DNA of 64,000 bases from Arthrospira sp. PCC 9108. GTDB lineage: Bacteria > Cyanobacteriota > Cyanobacteriia > Cyanobacteriales > Microcoleaceae. Each line of letters starts with the position of its first letter. Within the stretch, counting starts at the first letter, position 1. The DNA lies in assembly GCA_016745315.1 (NCBI GenBank), contig CP066886.1, forward strand, positions 4,712,501 through 4,776,500, written 5' to 3'. Shown here piece after piece: positions 1 to 7,899 of the stretch. The position numbers and the translations under genes were made by a program. Under the pieces are notes generated by a model. The model had not been told where the DNA came from and made no database searches. It saw only the letters and a list, made by a program, of their open reading frames with translations.

Positions 1-56
1 TCAGGACCCCTAAAGCGATAGGATTTGAATATCAATCCTTATCTACATCTATCCTA

Positions 57-1409
57 ATGCCATCTGTAGTTGTCACCCTAGAAAATACAGAAAACCAACA
101 GAAACTCAAAATTAACCCTCCCTCTTCCGGTTTATCCCTCCAGGGTAGCCTTACCATTCCTGGGGATAAATCTATCTCCCACCGCGCTTTAATGTTAGGA
201 GCCCTAGCAGAAGGAGTTACCACCATTGAGGGTTTACTCTTAGGCGCAGATCCTCGCAGCACGGCTGAGTGTTTCTCTGGGTTGGGGGCAGAAATTTCGG
301 AGTTGAACTCACAACAGATTAAGGTCAAAGGCTGTGGTATCGGTAATTTACAGGAACCCGATCGCGTCCTTGATGCTGGCAATTCTGGCACTACCATGAG
401 GTTAATGTTGGGGATTTTGGCTTCTCACCCCGATCGCCTCTTTACTATCACAGGCGACAGTTCCCTGGTAAAACGACCCATGGATAGGGTTATTAGACCT
501 CTCACCCAAATGGGGGCGACTATTTGGGGGCGGCGATCGGGTTCTTTGGCTCCTCTGGCGGTTCGTGGCCAACAACTCCAACCGATTCATTATCATTCCC
601 CCATCGCTTCGGCTCAGGTCAAGTCCTGCATTTTATTGGCTGGATTGATGGTAGAAGGGGCTACAACCGTGACGGAACCTGCCTTGTCAAGGGATCACAC
701 GGAACGAATGCTAAAGGCTTTTGGGGCGCAATTAACAGTGAATCCAGACACTAACAGCGTGACGGTGTTCGGACCGGCTAAATTGCAGGGTCAAACTGTG
801 ATTGTCCCTGGTGATATCAGTTCGGCTGCTTTCTGGTTGGTGGCGGCTTCTATTGTTCCGGGTTCGGATATAACCATCGAAAATGTGGGGGTTAATCCCA
901 CCCGGACGGGGATTTTGGAGGCTATGGCTATGATGGGGGCTGATATTGAATCCCAAGGAGAAAGGCTTGTGGCGGGGGAACCTGTGGCAGATTTACGAGT
1001 CCGTTTCTCGCGATTAAAAGCCTGTGAAATTAAGGGTGATTTGATTCCTCGGTTAATTGATGAAATTCCGATTTTGGCAGTGGCGGCGGCTTTTGCAGAG
1101 GGGACTACTACGATCCGAGATGCGGCGGAATTGCGGGTTAAAGAAAGCGATCGCATTACGGTTATGGCTACGGAATTGACGAAAATGGGGGCGAAAATTT
1201 CGGAGTTACCTGATGGCTTGGAAATTACTGGCGGTTTCCCTTTACGGGGGGCTGAAGTGGACAGTGACACGGATCATCGTATGGCTATGAGTTTGGCGAT
1301 CGCTGCTTTAAATGCCAAGGGTTCTACTACTATTCATCGCGCCGAAGCTGCGGCTATTTCCTACCCTGATTTTGTCGAAAGTCTACAGCAATTGATAATT
1401 AATAATTGA
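57..1409 (+). CDS. aroA: 3-phosphoshikimate 1-carboxyvinyltransferase (EPSP synthase)
   Basis: Catalyses transfer of the enolpyruvyl group from PEP to shikimate-3-phosphate, the sixth step of the shikimate pathway, in the cytosol. The 450-residue product has the usual family length. GDKSISHR lies at residues 36-43 and LDAGNSGTTMR at 105-115, both substrate-binding motifs, and RVKESDR appears in the C-terminal half. The ATG at 57 gives about 30 residues before the first conserved strand, so a slightly later start is possible. It stands alone on the plus strand and is followed by a tandem hairpin repeat that may end its transcript. Identification is secure from motifs and length. Confidence 0.97.
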   Translation: MPSVVVTLENTENQQKLKINPPSSGLSLQGSLTIPGDKSISHRALMLGALAEGVTTIEGLLLGADPRSTAECFSGLGAEISELNSQQIKVKGCGIGNLQEPDRVLDAGNSGTTMRLMLGILASHPDRLFTITGDSSLVKRPMDRVIRPLTQMGATIWGRRSGSLAPLAVRGQQLQPIHYHSPIASAQVKSCILLAGLMVEGATTVTEPALSRDHTERMLKAFGAQLTVNPDTNSVTVFGPAKLQGQTVIVPGDISSAAFWLVAASIVPGSDITIENVGVNPTRTGILEAMAMMGADIESQGERLVAGEPVADLRVRFSRLKACEIKGDLIPRLIDEIPILAVAAAFAEGTTTIRDAAELRVKESDRITVMATELTKMGAKISELPDGLEITGGFPLRGAEVDSDTDHRMAMSLAIAALNAKGSTTIHRAEAAAISYPDFVESLQQLIINN

Positions 1410-1620
1410 TAATTTCGTAGGGGCGGGTTCTGCTGTCAATTAAATCTGTCACCGAGAAGACTAATAAACCCGCCCTCTATTGATAATTGATAATTGATAA
1501 TTTCGTAGGGGCGGGTTCTGCTGTCAATTAAATCTGTCACCGAGAAGACTAATAAACCCGCCCTCTGGCGACAGGTGTCAATTAAATCTCTCGGCGAGAA
1601 GACTCATAAACCCGCCCTCT
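1405..1620. repeat. Tandem hairpin-forming intergenic repeat (2 full copies plus 1 partial)
   Basis: Two nearly identical 74-bp units occupy 1405-1478 and 1493-1566, and a third copy lacking its left part occupies about 1576-1620. Each full unit starts with an AT-rich stretch followed by AGGGGCGGGTT, and ends with AACCCGCCCTCT, so the ends can pair into a stem. The block lies between the converging genes aroA and rimO. It resembles a REP-like interspersed element and could also act as a bidirectional terminator. The units are too few and the layout is wrong for a CRISPR array. Confidence 0.85.
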
Positions 1621-1638
1621 GGCGAGAGGGGGAGAAAG

Positions 1639-2958
1639 TCAATTTTCTACGGTGTGACCATAGAGGTCATAAATATCAGCATCGGTGATTTTCACAGAAA
1701 CTAAGGACCCTAAACGGGCGTTTCCTTCCACATAAACTAAGCCATCGACTTCCGGCGCAAACCTAGCCGATCGCCCTATGAACTCCCCTGTAGAGGGGTT
1801 TTCTTGTTCAACTAAAACATCCACCACCTCACCAATACACTGGCGGTTACCCTTGAGAGAAATTGGCTGTTGTACCTGCATTAGTGCATCCCGTCGCGCG
1901 TCCATTACCGCCTGAGATACGGTGTTATCCAGAGTATAAGCGGGGGTTCCTTCTTCGGGGGAGAAGGTGAAAACACCAACATGATCAAATTCGTGGCGTT
2001 TCACAAATTTGAGGAGGTGTTCAAAGTGGCTGTTAGTTTCTCCCGGAAAACCGACAATAAAAGTAGTCCTAATTACAGCATTAGGCATAGCTGTTTTAAT
2101 ATTCTCAATAATATGGTCATTAACCTGACCCTGCCATGGACGGTTCATGGCGCGGAGAATTTCCGGGTGGGAATGTTGTAGGGGTAGGTCTAGGTAGGGG
2201 AGAAAATTGGGGGTTTCGGTGATCGCATCAATGACTTTAGGAGTTAGTCCGGTGGGGTAAGCGTAGTGCATTCTGATCCAGGGTACATCAACTTTACCCA
2301 AGGCGCGGATCAGGTCTGCGAGTTTTGGTTCACCATAAATGTCGGTTCCGTAGTTAGTGGTAATTTGGGAGATTAACACTAATTCCTGGACTCCCTGATC
2401 TGCCAATTGTTTGGCTTCGGTAACTATTGATTCAATGGTACGCGATCGCTGATTTCCTCGCAAGTGGGGAATAATGCAAAAGGCGCACCGATAGTTACAC
2501 CCTTCGGCTATGCGTAGGTAAGCGACCCCTTCCGTGGTTGTCCGATAACGGGGGACGGTATGATCAGCAATATAGGTGGGGTCGGCAGAAATTTCCGAGA
2601 CGCGATCGCCTTTTTCTACCCGATTAATTACATTAACAATTTTATGATAATCTCCGGTTCCTACTACTGCTACAGCTTCGGGAAGTTCATCAAGTAATTG
2701 TTCCTGGAAGTGTTGCACCATACACCCAGTAATCACTACTTTTTTATGGGCTTCGGCTAGTTCAACTATGGTGTTGACGGACTCTTCTCTGGCTGATTCA
2801 ATAAAACTACAGGTATTCACTACCACATAATCAGCAGCCTCTTCGTTGGAGTCTACTTGATATCCGGCTTCGGCTAATAAACCGATCATGTGTTCGGTGT
2901 CGATGCGATTTTTTTCGCAACCTAAATGGGAAAATGCGATCGTTGGCTTGGTTGCCAT
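1639..2958 (-). CDS. rimO: Ribosomal protein S12 methylthiotransferase RimO
   Basis: Radical-SAM enzyme that adds a methylthio group to an aspartate of ribosomal protein S12. From the ATG at 2958 the protein has 439 residues, the normal RimO length. Three N-terminal cysteines (residues 14, 50 and 79) suit the auxiliary cluster, and the radical-SAM motif CNYRCAFC lies at 154-161, followed by a TRAM-like C-terminus. An upstream in-frame start at 3048 would add 30 residues with no family similarity, so 2958 is preferred. MiaB is the alternative, but the GCEKNRIDTE motif near the N-terminus favours RimO. Confidence 0.95.
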   Translation of the reverse strand: MATKPTIAFSHLGCEKNRIDTEHMIGLLAEAGYQVDSNEEAADYVVVNTCSFIESAREESVNTIVELAEAHKKVVITGCMVQHFQEQLLDELPEAVAVVGTGDYHKIVNVINRVEKGDRVSEISADPTYIADHTVPRYRTTTEGVAYLRIAEGCNYRCAFCIIPHLRGNQRSRTIESIVTEAKQLADQGVQELVLISQITTNYGTDIYGEPKLADLIRALGKVDVPWIRMHYAYPTGLTPKVIDAITETPNFLPYLDLPLQHSHPEILRAMNRPWQGQVNDHIIENIKTAMPNAVIRTTFIVGFPGETNSHFEHLLKFVKRHEFDHVGVFTFSPEEGTPAYTLDNTVSQAVMDARRDALMQVQQPISLKGNRQCIGEVVDVLVEQENPSTGEFIGRSARFAPEVDGLVYVEGNARLGSLVSVKITDADIYDLYGHTVEN

Positions 2959-3114
2959 AGTTGATAAAAGTTTGGATGCACAAACTCGGAACAGTACAAG
3001 TATACCATTATAGCTGTTAACATGACAATTGGCAATGGCATCAGTCAACTGATAACTACTTTTCTGTAATTCCGGTTTAAGGAATTTTGGGGAAGTGTGA
3101 GGGCGCTTTTTATT

Positions 3115-4224
3115 CTAAGGGTTCAAAATCTGGCTGAGAGGTTCACGGCTGGGGCTGTTTTTGGGGCTATTCAGACCATCAAAATAGGTAACTTGAGTTG
3201 GATAAGCAAACTCAATCCCCCTTTCTTCAAAGGCAGATTTTAGTTGATAATTAATCCGCTGTTGTATATCCATATACATGGCATAATCGCTGCTGAGAAC
3301 ATAGTAAACAATCTCAAAGTCTAGGCTAAAGTCTCCGAAACTTGAGAAGTGCGCCCGGTCAAATAGGGTGTTTTCTATAGGTTCGATAATCTCTCGAATG
3401 AGGGCGGGAATTTGTTGTAGTTTCTCCTGGCTGGTTTCATATATGACACCAATTTTAAACAGTATCCGCCGCCTTTCCATGCGTTTATAGTTATGAATAC
3501 GAGAGGCGGTGAGGTTGGTATTAGGAACTACTACTTGTTCGCCACTTATGCTTTTAATGCGGGTGGTTTTAATCCCTACATAATCAATGCTTCCCGCCAT
3601 GTCCCCAACTACGATAAAATCGCCGATTTCAAAAGGGCGATCGAACAGGATGGAGAAATAACTAAATAGGTCTTGTAGGACTCCTTGGGAGGCTAAAGCA
3701 ATGGCTACACCCCCAATTCCTAAACCCGCTACCACGGCGGAAATATTGAAGCCGAGGTTATCTAGCACAAAGATAATTCCTAATACCCAGGCGGCGGTAC
3801 GAATGGCTGGCAATAGGGCATTTAGGGCGCGGTCTACGGTTTCTATGTCTCGACGATTTAACCAGTATAACCGCATAGCATATTCAGCGAGGGATACCAC
3901 CAGCCTCACACCTAAAAAGGTGGAGAAAATTAAGGCGATCGCATTAATTAAATTACCGAGAATTGGGTGCAATGATAAGTTAGTGATTGCCACATAAAAT
4001 ATAGCCACATAAGCCAGGGGGATTAGGGCTCTATCCCCAATTTTCACCAAGGCATCATCTAACCGACTATTGGTTTTAACCGCCCAGAGTTTTAACCGCC
4101 TCAAAATCATTTGTTCGATGACTCTGATGGCTAAAATACCCAACACAATAATCACAAAAGCGATTAAATAATCAGATAGGGTATTGGTCAATAATTCTTC
4201 TTGTAAAATCTCTAAAATATCCAT
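3115..4224 (-). CDS. MscS-family mechanosensitive ion channel
   Basis: Membrane channel of the small-conductance mechanosensitive type, which releases solutes on hypo-osmotic shock. Of its 369 residues, the N-terminal half holds about four hydrophobic segments. The pore-like helix is glycine- and alanine-rich (VVAGLGIGGVAIALASQ). It is followed by the beta domain with IGDFIVVGDMAGSIDYVGIKTTRI, typical of MscS, and then a cytosolic alpha/beta domain. ATG 4224 is chosen over TTG 4230. The gene reads toward rimO on the same strand with a gap of about 150 bp. Substrate and gating cannot be told from sequence. Confidence 0.9.
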   Translation of the reverse strand: MDILEILQEELLTNTLSDYLIAFVIIVLGILAIRVIEQMILRRLKLWAVKTNSRLDDALVKIGDRALIPLAYVAIFYVAITNLSLHPILGNLINAIALIFSTFLGVRLVVSLAEYAMRLYWLNRRDIETVDRALNALLPAIRTAAWVLGIIFVLDNLGFNISAVVAGLGIGGVAIALASQGVLQDLFSYFSILFDRPFEIGDFIVVGDMAGSIDYVGIKTTRIKSISGEQVVVPNTNLTASRIHNYKRMERRRILFKIGVIYETSQEKLQQIPALIREIIEPIENTLFDRAHFSSFGDFSLDFEIVYYVLSSDYAMYMDIQQRINYQLKSAFEERGIEFAYPTQVTYFDGLNSPKNSPSREPLSQILNP

Positions 4225-4241
4225 CGTCAATTTTTCAACTG

Positions 4242-4484
4242 TTAACTGTCAATAGATGCCCAAATACTGGGGACTTGTTCTGGTGTAACGTGATCATACC
4301 AGACTTGCTCCGGTAAGACCAAAACCATCGGCCCATTACCACAGGACCCCAGACAGCCGCTAGGAGTAATGACCCCGACGGAAAAATTGGCAGCCTGAAA
4401 AGCCTGTAAAACCTTGGCTGCGCCTTGTTTACGACAGGTCCGATTATGACATATTATGATTTGGATAGAGTTAGATACAGACAT
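4242..4484 (-). CDS. Small thioredoxin-like [2Fe-2S] ferredoxin
   Basis: An 80-residue protein with the thioredoxin-like [2Fe-2S] pattern: two early cysteines (CHNRTC) and a later pair in CLGSCGNGP. This matches the stand-alone ferredoxin family related to the NuoE/HoxE cluster domain. It probably shuttles electrons in the cytosol, but the partner is unknown. ATG 4484 places the first strand (IQIIICHNRTC) right after the start. The longer in-frame start at 4544 adds an unlikely hydrophobic leader. It lies 17 bp upstream of the MscS gene and may be co-transcribed with it. Confidence 0.85.
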   Translation of the reverse strand: MSVSNSIQIIICHNRTCRKQGAAKVLQAFQAANFSVGVITPSGCLGSCGNGPMVLVLPEQVWYDHVTPEQVPSIWASIDS

Positions 4485-4554
4485 TAGAGCGAAAAAAAGT
4501 CCTGATAGTTTAAAATTGGGTAGCAGAAAGGGTTGAATCTGCACGAGTGTTAAA

Positions 4555-4995
4555 GTGTTGAGGCAAAAATCACAGCAACCACAGCAAATTTACTATCAAC
4601 CGGGGTTTCTTGGTTTAATGGCTTGTGCCATGTATTTTAACCTGTGTACGTTATCATCACCCGCACTCGCCCAGATTAGACCAGATGGAACCCTACCTCA
4701 AAATAGTATAGTCACTCCCCAAGGTAATGTTATCAACATCGAAGGTGGAACCCAAGCGGGAAATAACCTCTTTCATAGCTTCGGGGAATTTTCCCTTAGC
4801 ACTGGTAGCATCGCCTTATTTAACAATAGCCTAGATATTCAGAACATTATCAGCCGGGTAACGGGGGAATGCCATCAAATAATTGATGGTCTGATACAAG
4901 CCAACGGAGTCGCCAACCTATTTCTATCTTATTCCCAAACTTTCACCAATAAAAACCCCGACCTAGGGAATTGGATCGGGGTACAGGGCAATTAA
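4555..4995 (+). pseudogene. Truncated filamentous haemagglutination-domain (TPS) protein
   Basis: The start codon is GTG 4555. A signal peptide (hydrophobic core, then SSPALAQ) is followed by the start of a two-partner-secretion domain: QIRPDGTLPQNSIV, INIEGGTQAGNNLFHSF, then DGLIQANGVANLFL. In the family NLFL continues as INPNGI. Here the sequence departs from the family at about position 4925 and stops at residue 146, whereas intact proteins run to many hundreds of residues. A hairpin with CCCCGA/TCGGGG arms follows. The departure lies about 90 bp from the stop of the IS110-family gene, so this is likely a gene remnant cut by that element. Confidence 0.7.
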
Positions 4996-5014
4996 GCTAA
5001 TTCTATGGGGATTA

Positions 5015-6295
5015 TTACCGCATATCCCAGAGAGCCTTAAAAAGCGTCTCAGCTAGTTTCCTGGATGTGGCATTCCTGGCAGCCTTGAGCGCAGCCCCAG
5101 ACACTTTGTTCCCTTTGTGGTATGCTCTAGTTACCCAATAAACTCTAAGCGAATGAGCCTCTGGAGATTTTGGTAGGCAATCGTAGGGGGTTGTCGCGAT
5201 CGCACCCCCACCCGGTTTCTGTTCGCGATGAGTCCCCCTCTCGATTGCCCGGACAACAAACTGATGCAAGGTCGATCGCGTCTCTTTACTTCCCGTAAAA
5301 CTACTACGAGTATCAGCCTTTCCAGATTGCACTTGAGTAGCCCCCAAACCACAAAGCTGTCGAAATCGTCTCATAGCCTTAGACTTGGGAAGGCATTTAA
5401 ACATCTCATCAAACGGAACGCACCGAGTAAGTAGCCAGCCTCGTTCCCGGCAGCCAAAACCAAACTTGTCAAACACCCGATGGTAGCAATCAAACTCTGG
5501 TAGGTTCAGATAGCTTAGTAGCTCCTGCTCTACCATCGCCTCTGACTGATGCCACATACAAATCTGTTGGGCTAGTCGCGCTGTTACTTCACTAATCCCC
5601 GTGCCTTCCCCCGCCGCGATCGCCTTCGCGTATTCATTGTCAAACTTGGTTTTAATCCCTTTGGGAATTTCCCAACTACCTTGGGAAGTCCAGCCACAAG
5701 CCCAACCCCACCACGCAGGCAGTTTGTCCGGGTCTAATTTCCCAGATTCTTTTTTAACTCTAACTTTTGCTTTGGCTGGAAACTCATAGACCAGTCGAGA
5801 CTTGGCTTGGTTTATCGTTTGGGTGCGGGGCTTGTTGAATGACCCAATATCTCTTAGGCATTGTTCAATTTTCGCTACTTCTGGCGGCCGCTCCCTTACC
5901 CAATACCTGCGATCGTAGGCAATTTGGTAATGCTGGAAGTATGTGGCAACCATGAGCAAAGCATCGTAGGGGTCAGACTTGTTAGACGTTCCCCCATAGC
6001 TTTTCCGAGTGTCCTTAATCATCGTCTGATCTACTTTCAGCACAGGGATTCCCTCCCGATGTAAGCAGTCAATCCAGAATCTGCTATAAGTTCGGGTCGG
6101 CTCTAATATCACCACAGACGGCTCCAAAGACACAAGAAACTGGATAGACTTTGCATTTGCTTCTAGCTTTCGGTGGCACTCAGCAAATGCGGGAGACTCG
6201 TAAAAATCCCGCAACGCACCCGCTGGCATAAATTCTAGCCACACGGCATCGCACCACGATGAGCTAACATCAAGGCCTACAATTAAACTATTCAT
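5015..6295 (-). CDS. IS110-family DEDD transposase/recombinase (divergent)
   Basis: A 426-residue protein. The N-terminal RuvC-like domain has the tetrad D9, E65, D108 and D111, with the spacing seen in IS110 recombinases (KSDPYDA carries the last two). The C-terminal domain contains FRQLCGLG followed by QSGKAD, placing the nucleophilic serine at about S324, as in Transposase_20. IS110 enzymes cut and rejoin DNA guided by a bridge RNA encoded in the element's non-coding end. The long structured region upstream (6296-6569) would suit that role. The protein is longer than IS621 because of an insertion at about 170-230. No terminal inverted repeats are seen, as expected for the family. Confidence 0.85.
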   Translation of the reverse strand: MNSLIVGLDVSSSWCDAVWLEFMPAGALRDFYESPAFAECHRKLEANAKSIQFLVSLEPSVVILEPTRTYSRFWIDCLHREGIPVLKVDQTMIKDTRKSYGGTSNKSDPYDALLMVATYFQHYQIAYDRRYWVRERPPEVAKIEQCLRDIGSFNKPRTQTINQAKSRLVYEFPAKAKVRVKKESGKLDPDKLPAWWGWACGWTSQGSWEIPKGIKTKFDNEYAKAIAAGEGTGISEVTARLAQQICMWHQSEAMVEQELLSYLNLPEFDCYHRVFDKFGFGCRERGWLLTRCVPFDEMFKCLPKSKAMRRFRQLCGLGATQVQSGKADTRSSFTGSKETRSTLHQFVVRAIERGTHREQKPGGGAIATTPYDCLPKSPEAHSLRVYWVTRAYHKGNKVSGAALKAARNATSRKLAETLFKALWDMR

Positions 6296-6569
6296 TTTTA
6301 ACCTCTAGTGTTGTGGTTAATCGTTCCCACGAAGCTGTTACGGCTCTCGCCCATTCTATCTGGGGGAACAAATCTCCCTAGAATCTAACCGGGGTTGGAA
6401 CCCGGCTAGAAGCAATTATTGACTTCTGCCCCCAGTAACAGGTTGGGGAGGGAAACCTCCCATTTCAATTCGGGGGGGCTAGTTATCAATGCGGTGGGAA
6501 TCACCCGGTTATCCGCGACTTCCCCCCAGGTGTAAGGGGAAAGTTTCGTCCTTTACCGGCTAGGACTCA
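6296..6569 (-). ncRNA. Candidate bridge-RNA region upstream of IS110-family gene
   Basis: A stretch of 274 bases without a convincing gene, lying directly 5' of the recombinase on its coding strand. It carries several strong inverted repeats. CCGGGGTT/AACCCGG lies near 6390-6406, GGGAGG-GAAA-CCTCCC near 6445-6461, and GGTG/CACC near 6492-6505. There are also runs of G and C that could pair over longer distances. In IS110 elements the non-coding end before the gene encodes the guide RNA. Assignment here rests on position and folding potential only; no target or donor loop was verified. Confidence 0.45.
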
Positions 6570-6833
6570 TCAGGCGGTGAAATCTAGATCTTCTAAAGCT
6601 GATAGTGTATATTCCAAGTCTGCATAAATTTGATTGTGATACATTTCAAGCTGCATTGCATAATTATGCACATTTTGGAATCGTTCATCATTAGAGATAA
6701 AATCGATAACTCTTAGGTGAGTAATGGTGTTATCAATTTCCATTTTGGCTTTAATTAAACAGTTCAAGAAAGAGACTGCCTCTCGTGTCAAATCGACCCA
6801 CGCGCAAAGAGAATTTTCATCCTCGCCAAACAA
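6570..6833 (-). CDS. Hypothetical helical protein
   Basis: An 87-residue product from a TTG start, with no family recognised. It is acidic and predicted mostly helical (for example MEIDNTITHLRVIDFI and MYHNQIYADLEYTLSALEDL), perhaps a small helical bundle. It lies upstream of the candidate RNA and the recombinase on the same strand, so it may belong to the same element. The lack of an ATG and the short length keep confidence low. Confidence 0.4.
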   Translation of the reverse strand: MFGEDENSLCAWVDLTREAVSFLNCLIKAKMEIDNTITHLRVIDFISNDERFQNVHNYAMQLEMYHNQIYADLEYTLSALEDLDFTA

Positions 6834-7041
6834 GTGACCAGGAAAATCCGCTGATGTTTTTTGTCCAGGCGGTGAAACCCGCTAGGCGAATTGGCGGCCT
6901 CGGCTTTTGGTTTGACCATAGGCTTTTTACCTATATATAGGGTGTGCTTTTGCGATCGCCTGACCAACCCCAAGGCGATCGCATCAATCTACCAGCTTCC
7001 CCGCTCTCAACATCCGGCTTTTTACCTATCGCGCTCGAATA

Positions 7042-7398
7042 ATGGAAGACCCGCAGCACGCTGTACGGGGAAAACAAGAAGTCAGTCTCGATGACGTTAA
7101 CGGAAACAGCCGTCGGGCTACTGGATCAGATGGCTCTGGAGCTAAATCTGAATCGGTCCGAATTGGTGGAACAGATTGCCAGGGGGATAATTTCCAGTCA
7201 AGCGGGGAAAGTGTCCCCGGAACAGGCGGGAAAATTCTAGACCTGTTGGAGGAGTTGTTTGCTGGTTTCCATGAGTATGTCAAAAGCCATGAGGCTCGAT
7301 TAGAGCAAAGACTGCAAGCCAACCGAGACTATCAATCTCAAATGAAAAAACAAATGGAGAACATCCGACAGGAGATTCTCCAACAGGTTTCTAAATAA
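7042..7398 (+). CDS. Ribbon-helix-helix DNA-binding protein with coiled-coil tail (frame-interrupted)
   Basis: Two frames share this gene. From ATG 7091 the frame reads MTLTETAVGLLDQMALELN and NRSELVEQIARGII, a clear ribbon-helix-helix domain, but it hits TAG at 7238-7240. The continuation ILDLLEELFAGFHEYVKSHE and a coiled-coil tail ending at 7398 lie in the -1 frame, the one open from ATG 7042. The N-terminal part of the 7042 frame is not protein-like. The frames join at GCG GGA AAA, which contains the heptamer GGGAAAA (7228-7234), the layout of a -1 slippery site. A simple indel is the alternative. The likely role is a plasmid- or phage-type repressor or partition protein. Confidence 0.6.
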   Translation: MEDPQHAVRGKQEVSLDDVNGNSRRATGSDGSGAKSESVRIGGTDCQGDNFQSSGESVPGTGGKILDLLEELFAGFHEYVKSHEARLEQRLQANRDYQSQMKKQMENIRQEILQQVSK

Positions 7399-7403
7399 AT
7401 TAA

Positions 7404-7439
7404 GCGCCCTTCGTGTCCACGAAGGGTGCTTTCTATTTT
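7404..7439 (+). terminator. Rho-independent terminator after RHH gene
   Basis: GCGCCCTTCGT (7404-7414) pairs with ACGAAGGGTGC (7419-7429) around a four-base loop, with one G-U pair, and is followed by a T-rich tail (7430-7439). It sits just after the RHH gene's stop codon. Confidence 0.85.
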
Positions 7440-7474
7440 GGCACGCTGCTAAACCCTCAAGAAACAAATGGACT

Positions 7475-7765
7475 ATGGCACAACACTTTTCTAACCTTCA
7501 AACTGTCACCGGTGAAAAGGCGATCGCTCATAAAGTGACCGATTCCGTCACCCTGGGTGACGCAAAAGTTAAAAATTCAAACGCGCCGTTACGCGCGATC
7601 GCTCATAGACCGACACAATCCCAAGCGTTCCCCCAGAAGTGCTGGAACTTCAGTCCTAAGTGCTGGAACTTCAGTCCTAAGTGCTGGAACTTCGAGACCT
7701 GGTTAAAAAAGATTACGCCGCCTTTTCCCGAATCGTTGGCGACATTGATATGGCGATCGCCCTAA
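7475..7765 (+). CDS. Possible small protein with WNF repeats
   Basis: An open frame of 96 codons from an ATG preceded by little Shine-Dalgarno signal. It has no recognisable domain. It contains the 21-bp tandem repeat read as CWNFSPK, a HIP1 site and the first copy of a 17-bp palindrome. The overlapping gene in another frame (7681-7899) looks more protein-like at its 3' end, so this frame may be a leader or not translated. Confidence 0.25.
   Translation: MAQHFSNLQTVTGEKAIAHKVTDSVTLGDAKVKNSNAPLRAIAHRPTQSQAFPQKCWNFSPKCWNFSPKCWNFETWLKKITPPFPESLATLIWRSP
7546..7562. promoter_or_regulatory. 17-bp palindrome, copy 1 of 3
   Basis: CGTCACCCTGGGTGACG, a perfect inverted repeat around a single central base. 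The same 17-mer recurs at 7942-7958 and 8147-8163. It may be an operator or iteron for one of the DNA-binding proteins encoded here. Confidence 0.5.
7639..7694 (+). repeat. 21-bp tandem repeat with GTG...TAA mini-frames
   Basis: The unit GTGCTGGAACTTCAGTCCTA with its next A is 21 bp. It occurs at 7639-7659 and 7660-7680, and its first 13 bases recur at 7681-7693. In one frame each full unit is a complete mini-ORF (GTG CTG GAA CTT CAG TCC TAA). The third unit loses the stop and runs into the downstream gene. Confidence 0.85.
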
Positions 7766-7899
7766 ATTTTAGCGACCTTCCTTGTGCCCATAAGCTCCGG
7801 TTGGCTCGTGATATAGCCAAGCAATCCTACGGCAACATTTTGGCTATAAATAGTCGAGTGAGATCTGGGGAAGATGATAACAGGGGGTCAGGCCGATGA
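7681..7899 (+). CDS. Small helical protein coupled to winged-helix gene
   Basis: A 72-residue product from GTG 7681, directly after a TAA codon. The sequence is plausible for a protein (LRDLVKKDYAAFSRIVGDID, then ALNFSDLPCAHKLRLARDIA) and predicted helical. Its stop overlaps the next gene's start as ATGA (7896-7899), typical of translational coupling, and this is the main support for it being real. No family is recognised. The start region is the third copy of a 21-bp repeat, so translation may depend on reinitiation. Confidence 0.5.
   Translation: MLELRDLVKKDYAAFSRIVGDIDMAIALNFSDLPCAHKLRLARDIAKQSYGNILAINSRVRSGEDDNRGSGR

Noticed and set aside
1405..1620. CRISPR array
   Set aside because: Units are 74 bp with a hairpin, nearly contiguous, only two and a half copies, with no spacers of regular length and no cas genes.
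6788..6973. 61-residue minus-strand frame upstream of the IS110 region
   Set aside because: Sequence is not protein-like, it overlaps the 6570-6833 frame, and it has no neighbour support.
6921..7029. Repeat GGCTTTTTACCTAT (6921 and 7016) and CCTATATAGG-type palindromes
   Set aside because: Only two exact 14-bp copies; the similar string at 8262 is inside a gene. Too weak to call an attachment or operator site.
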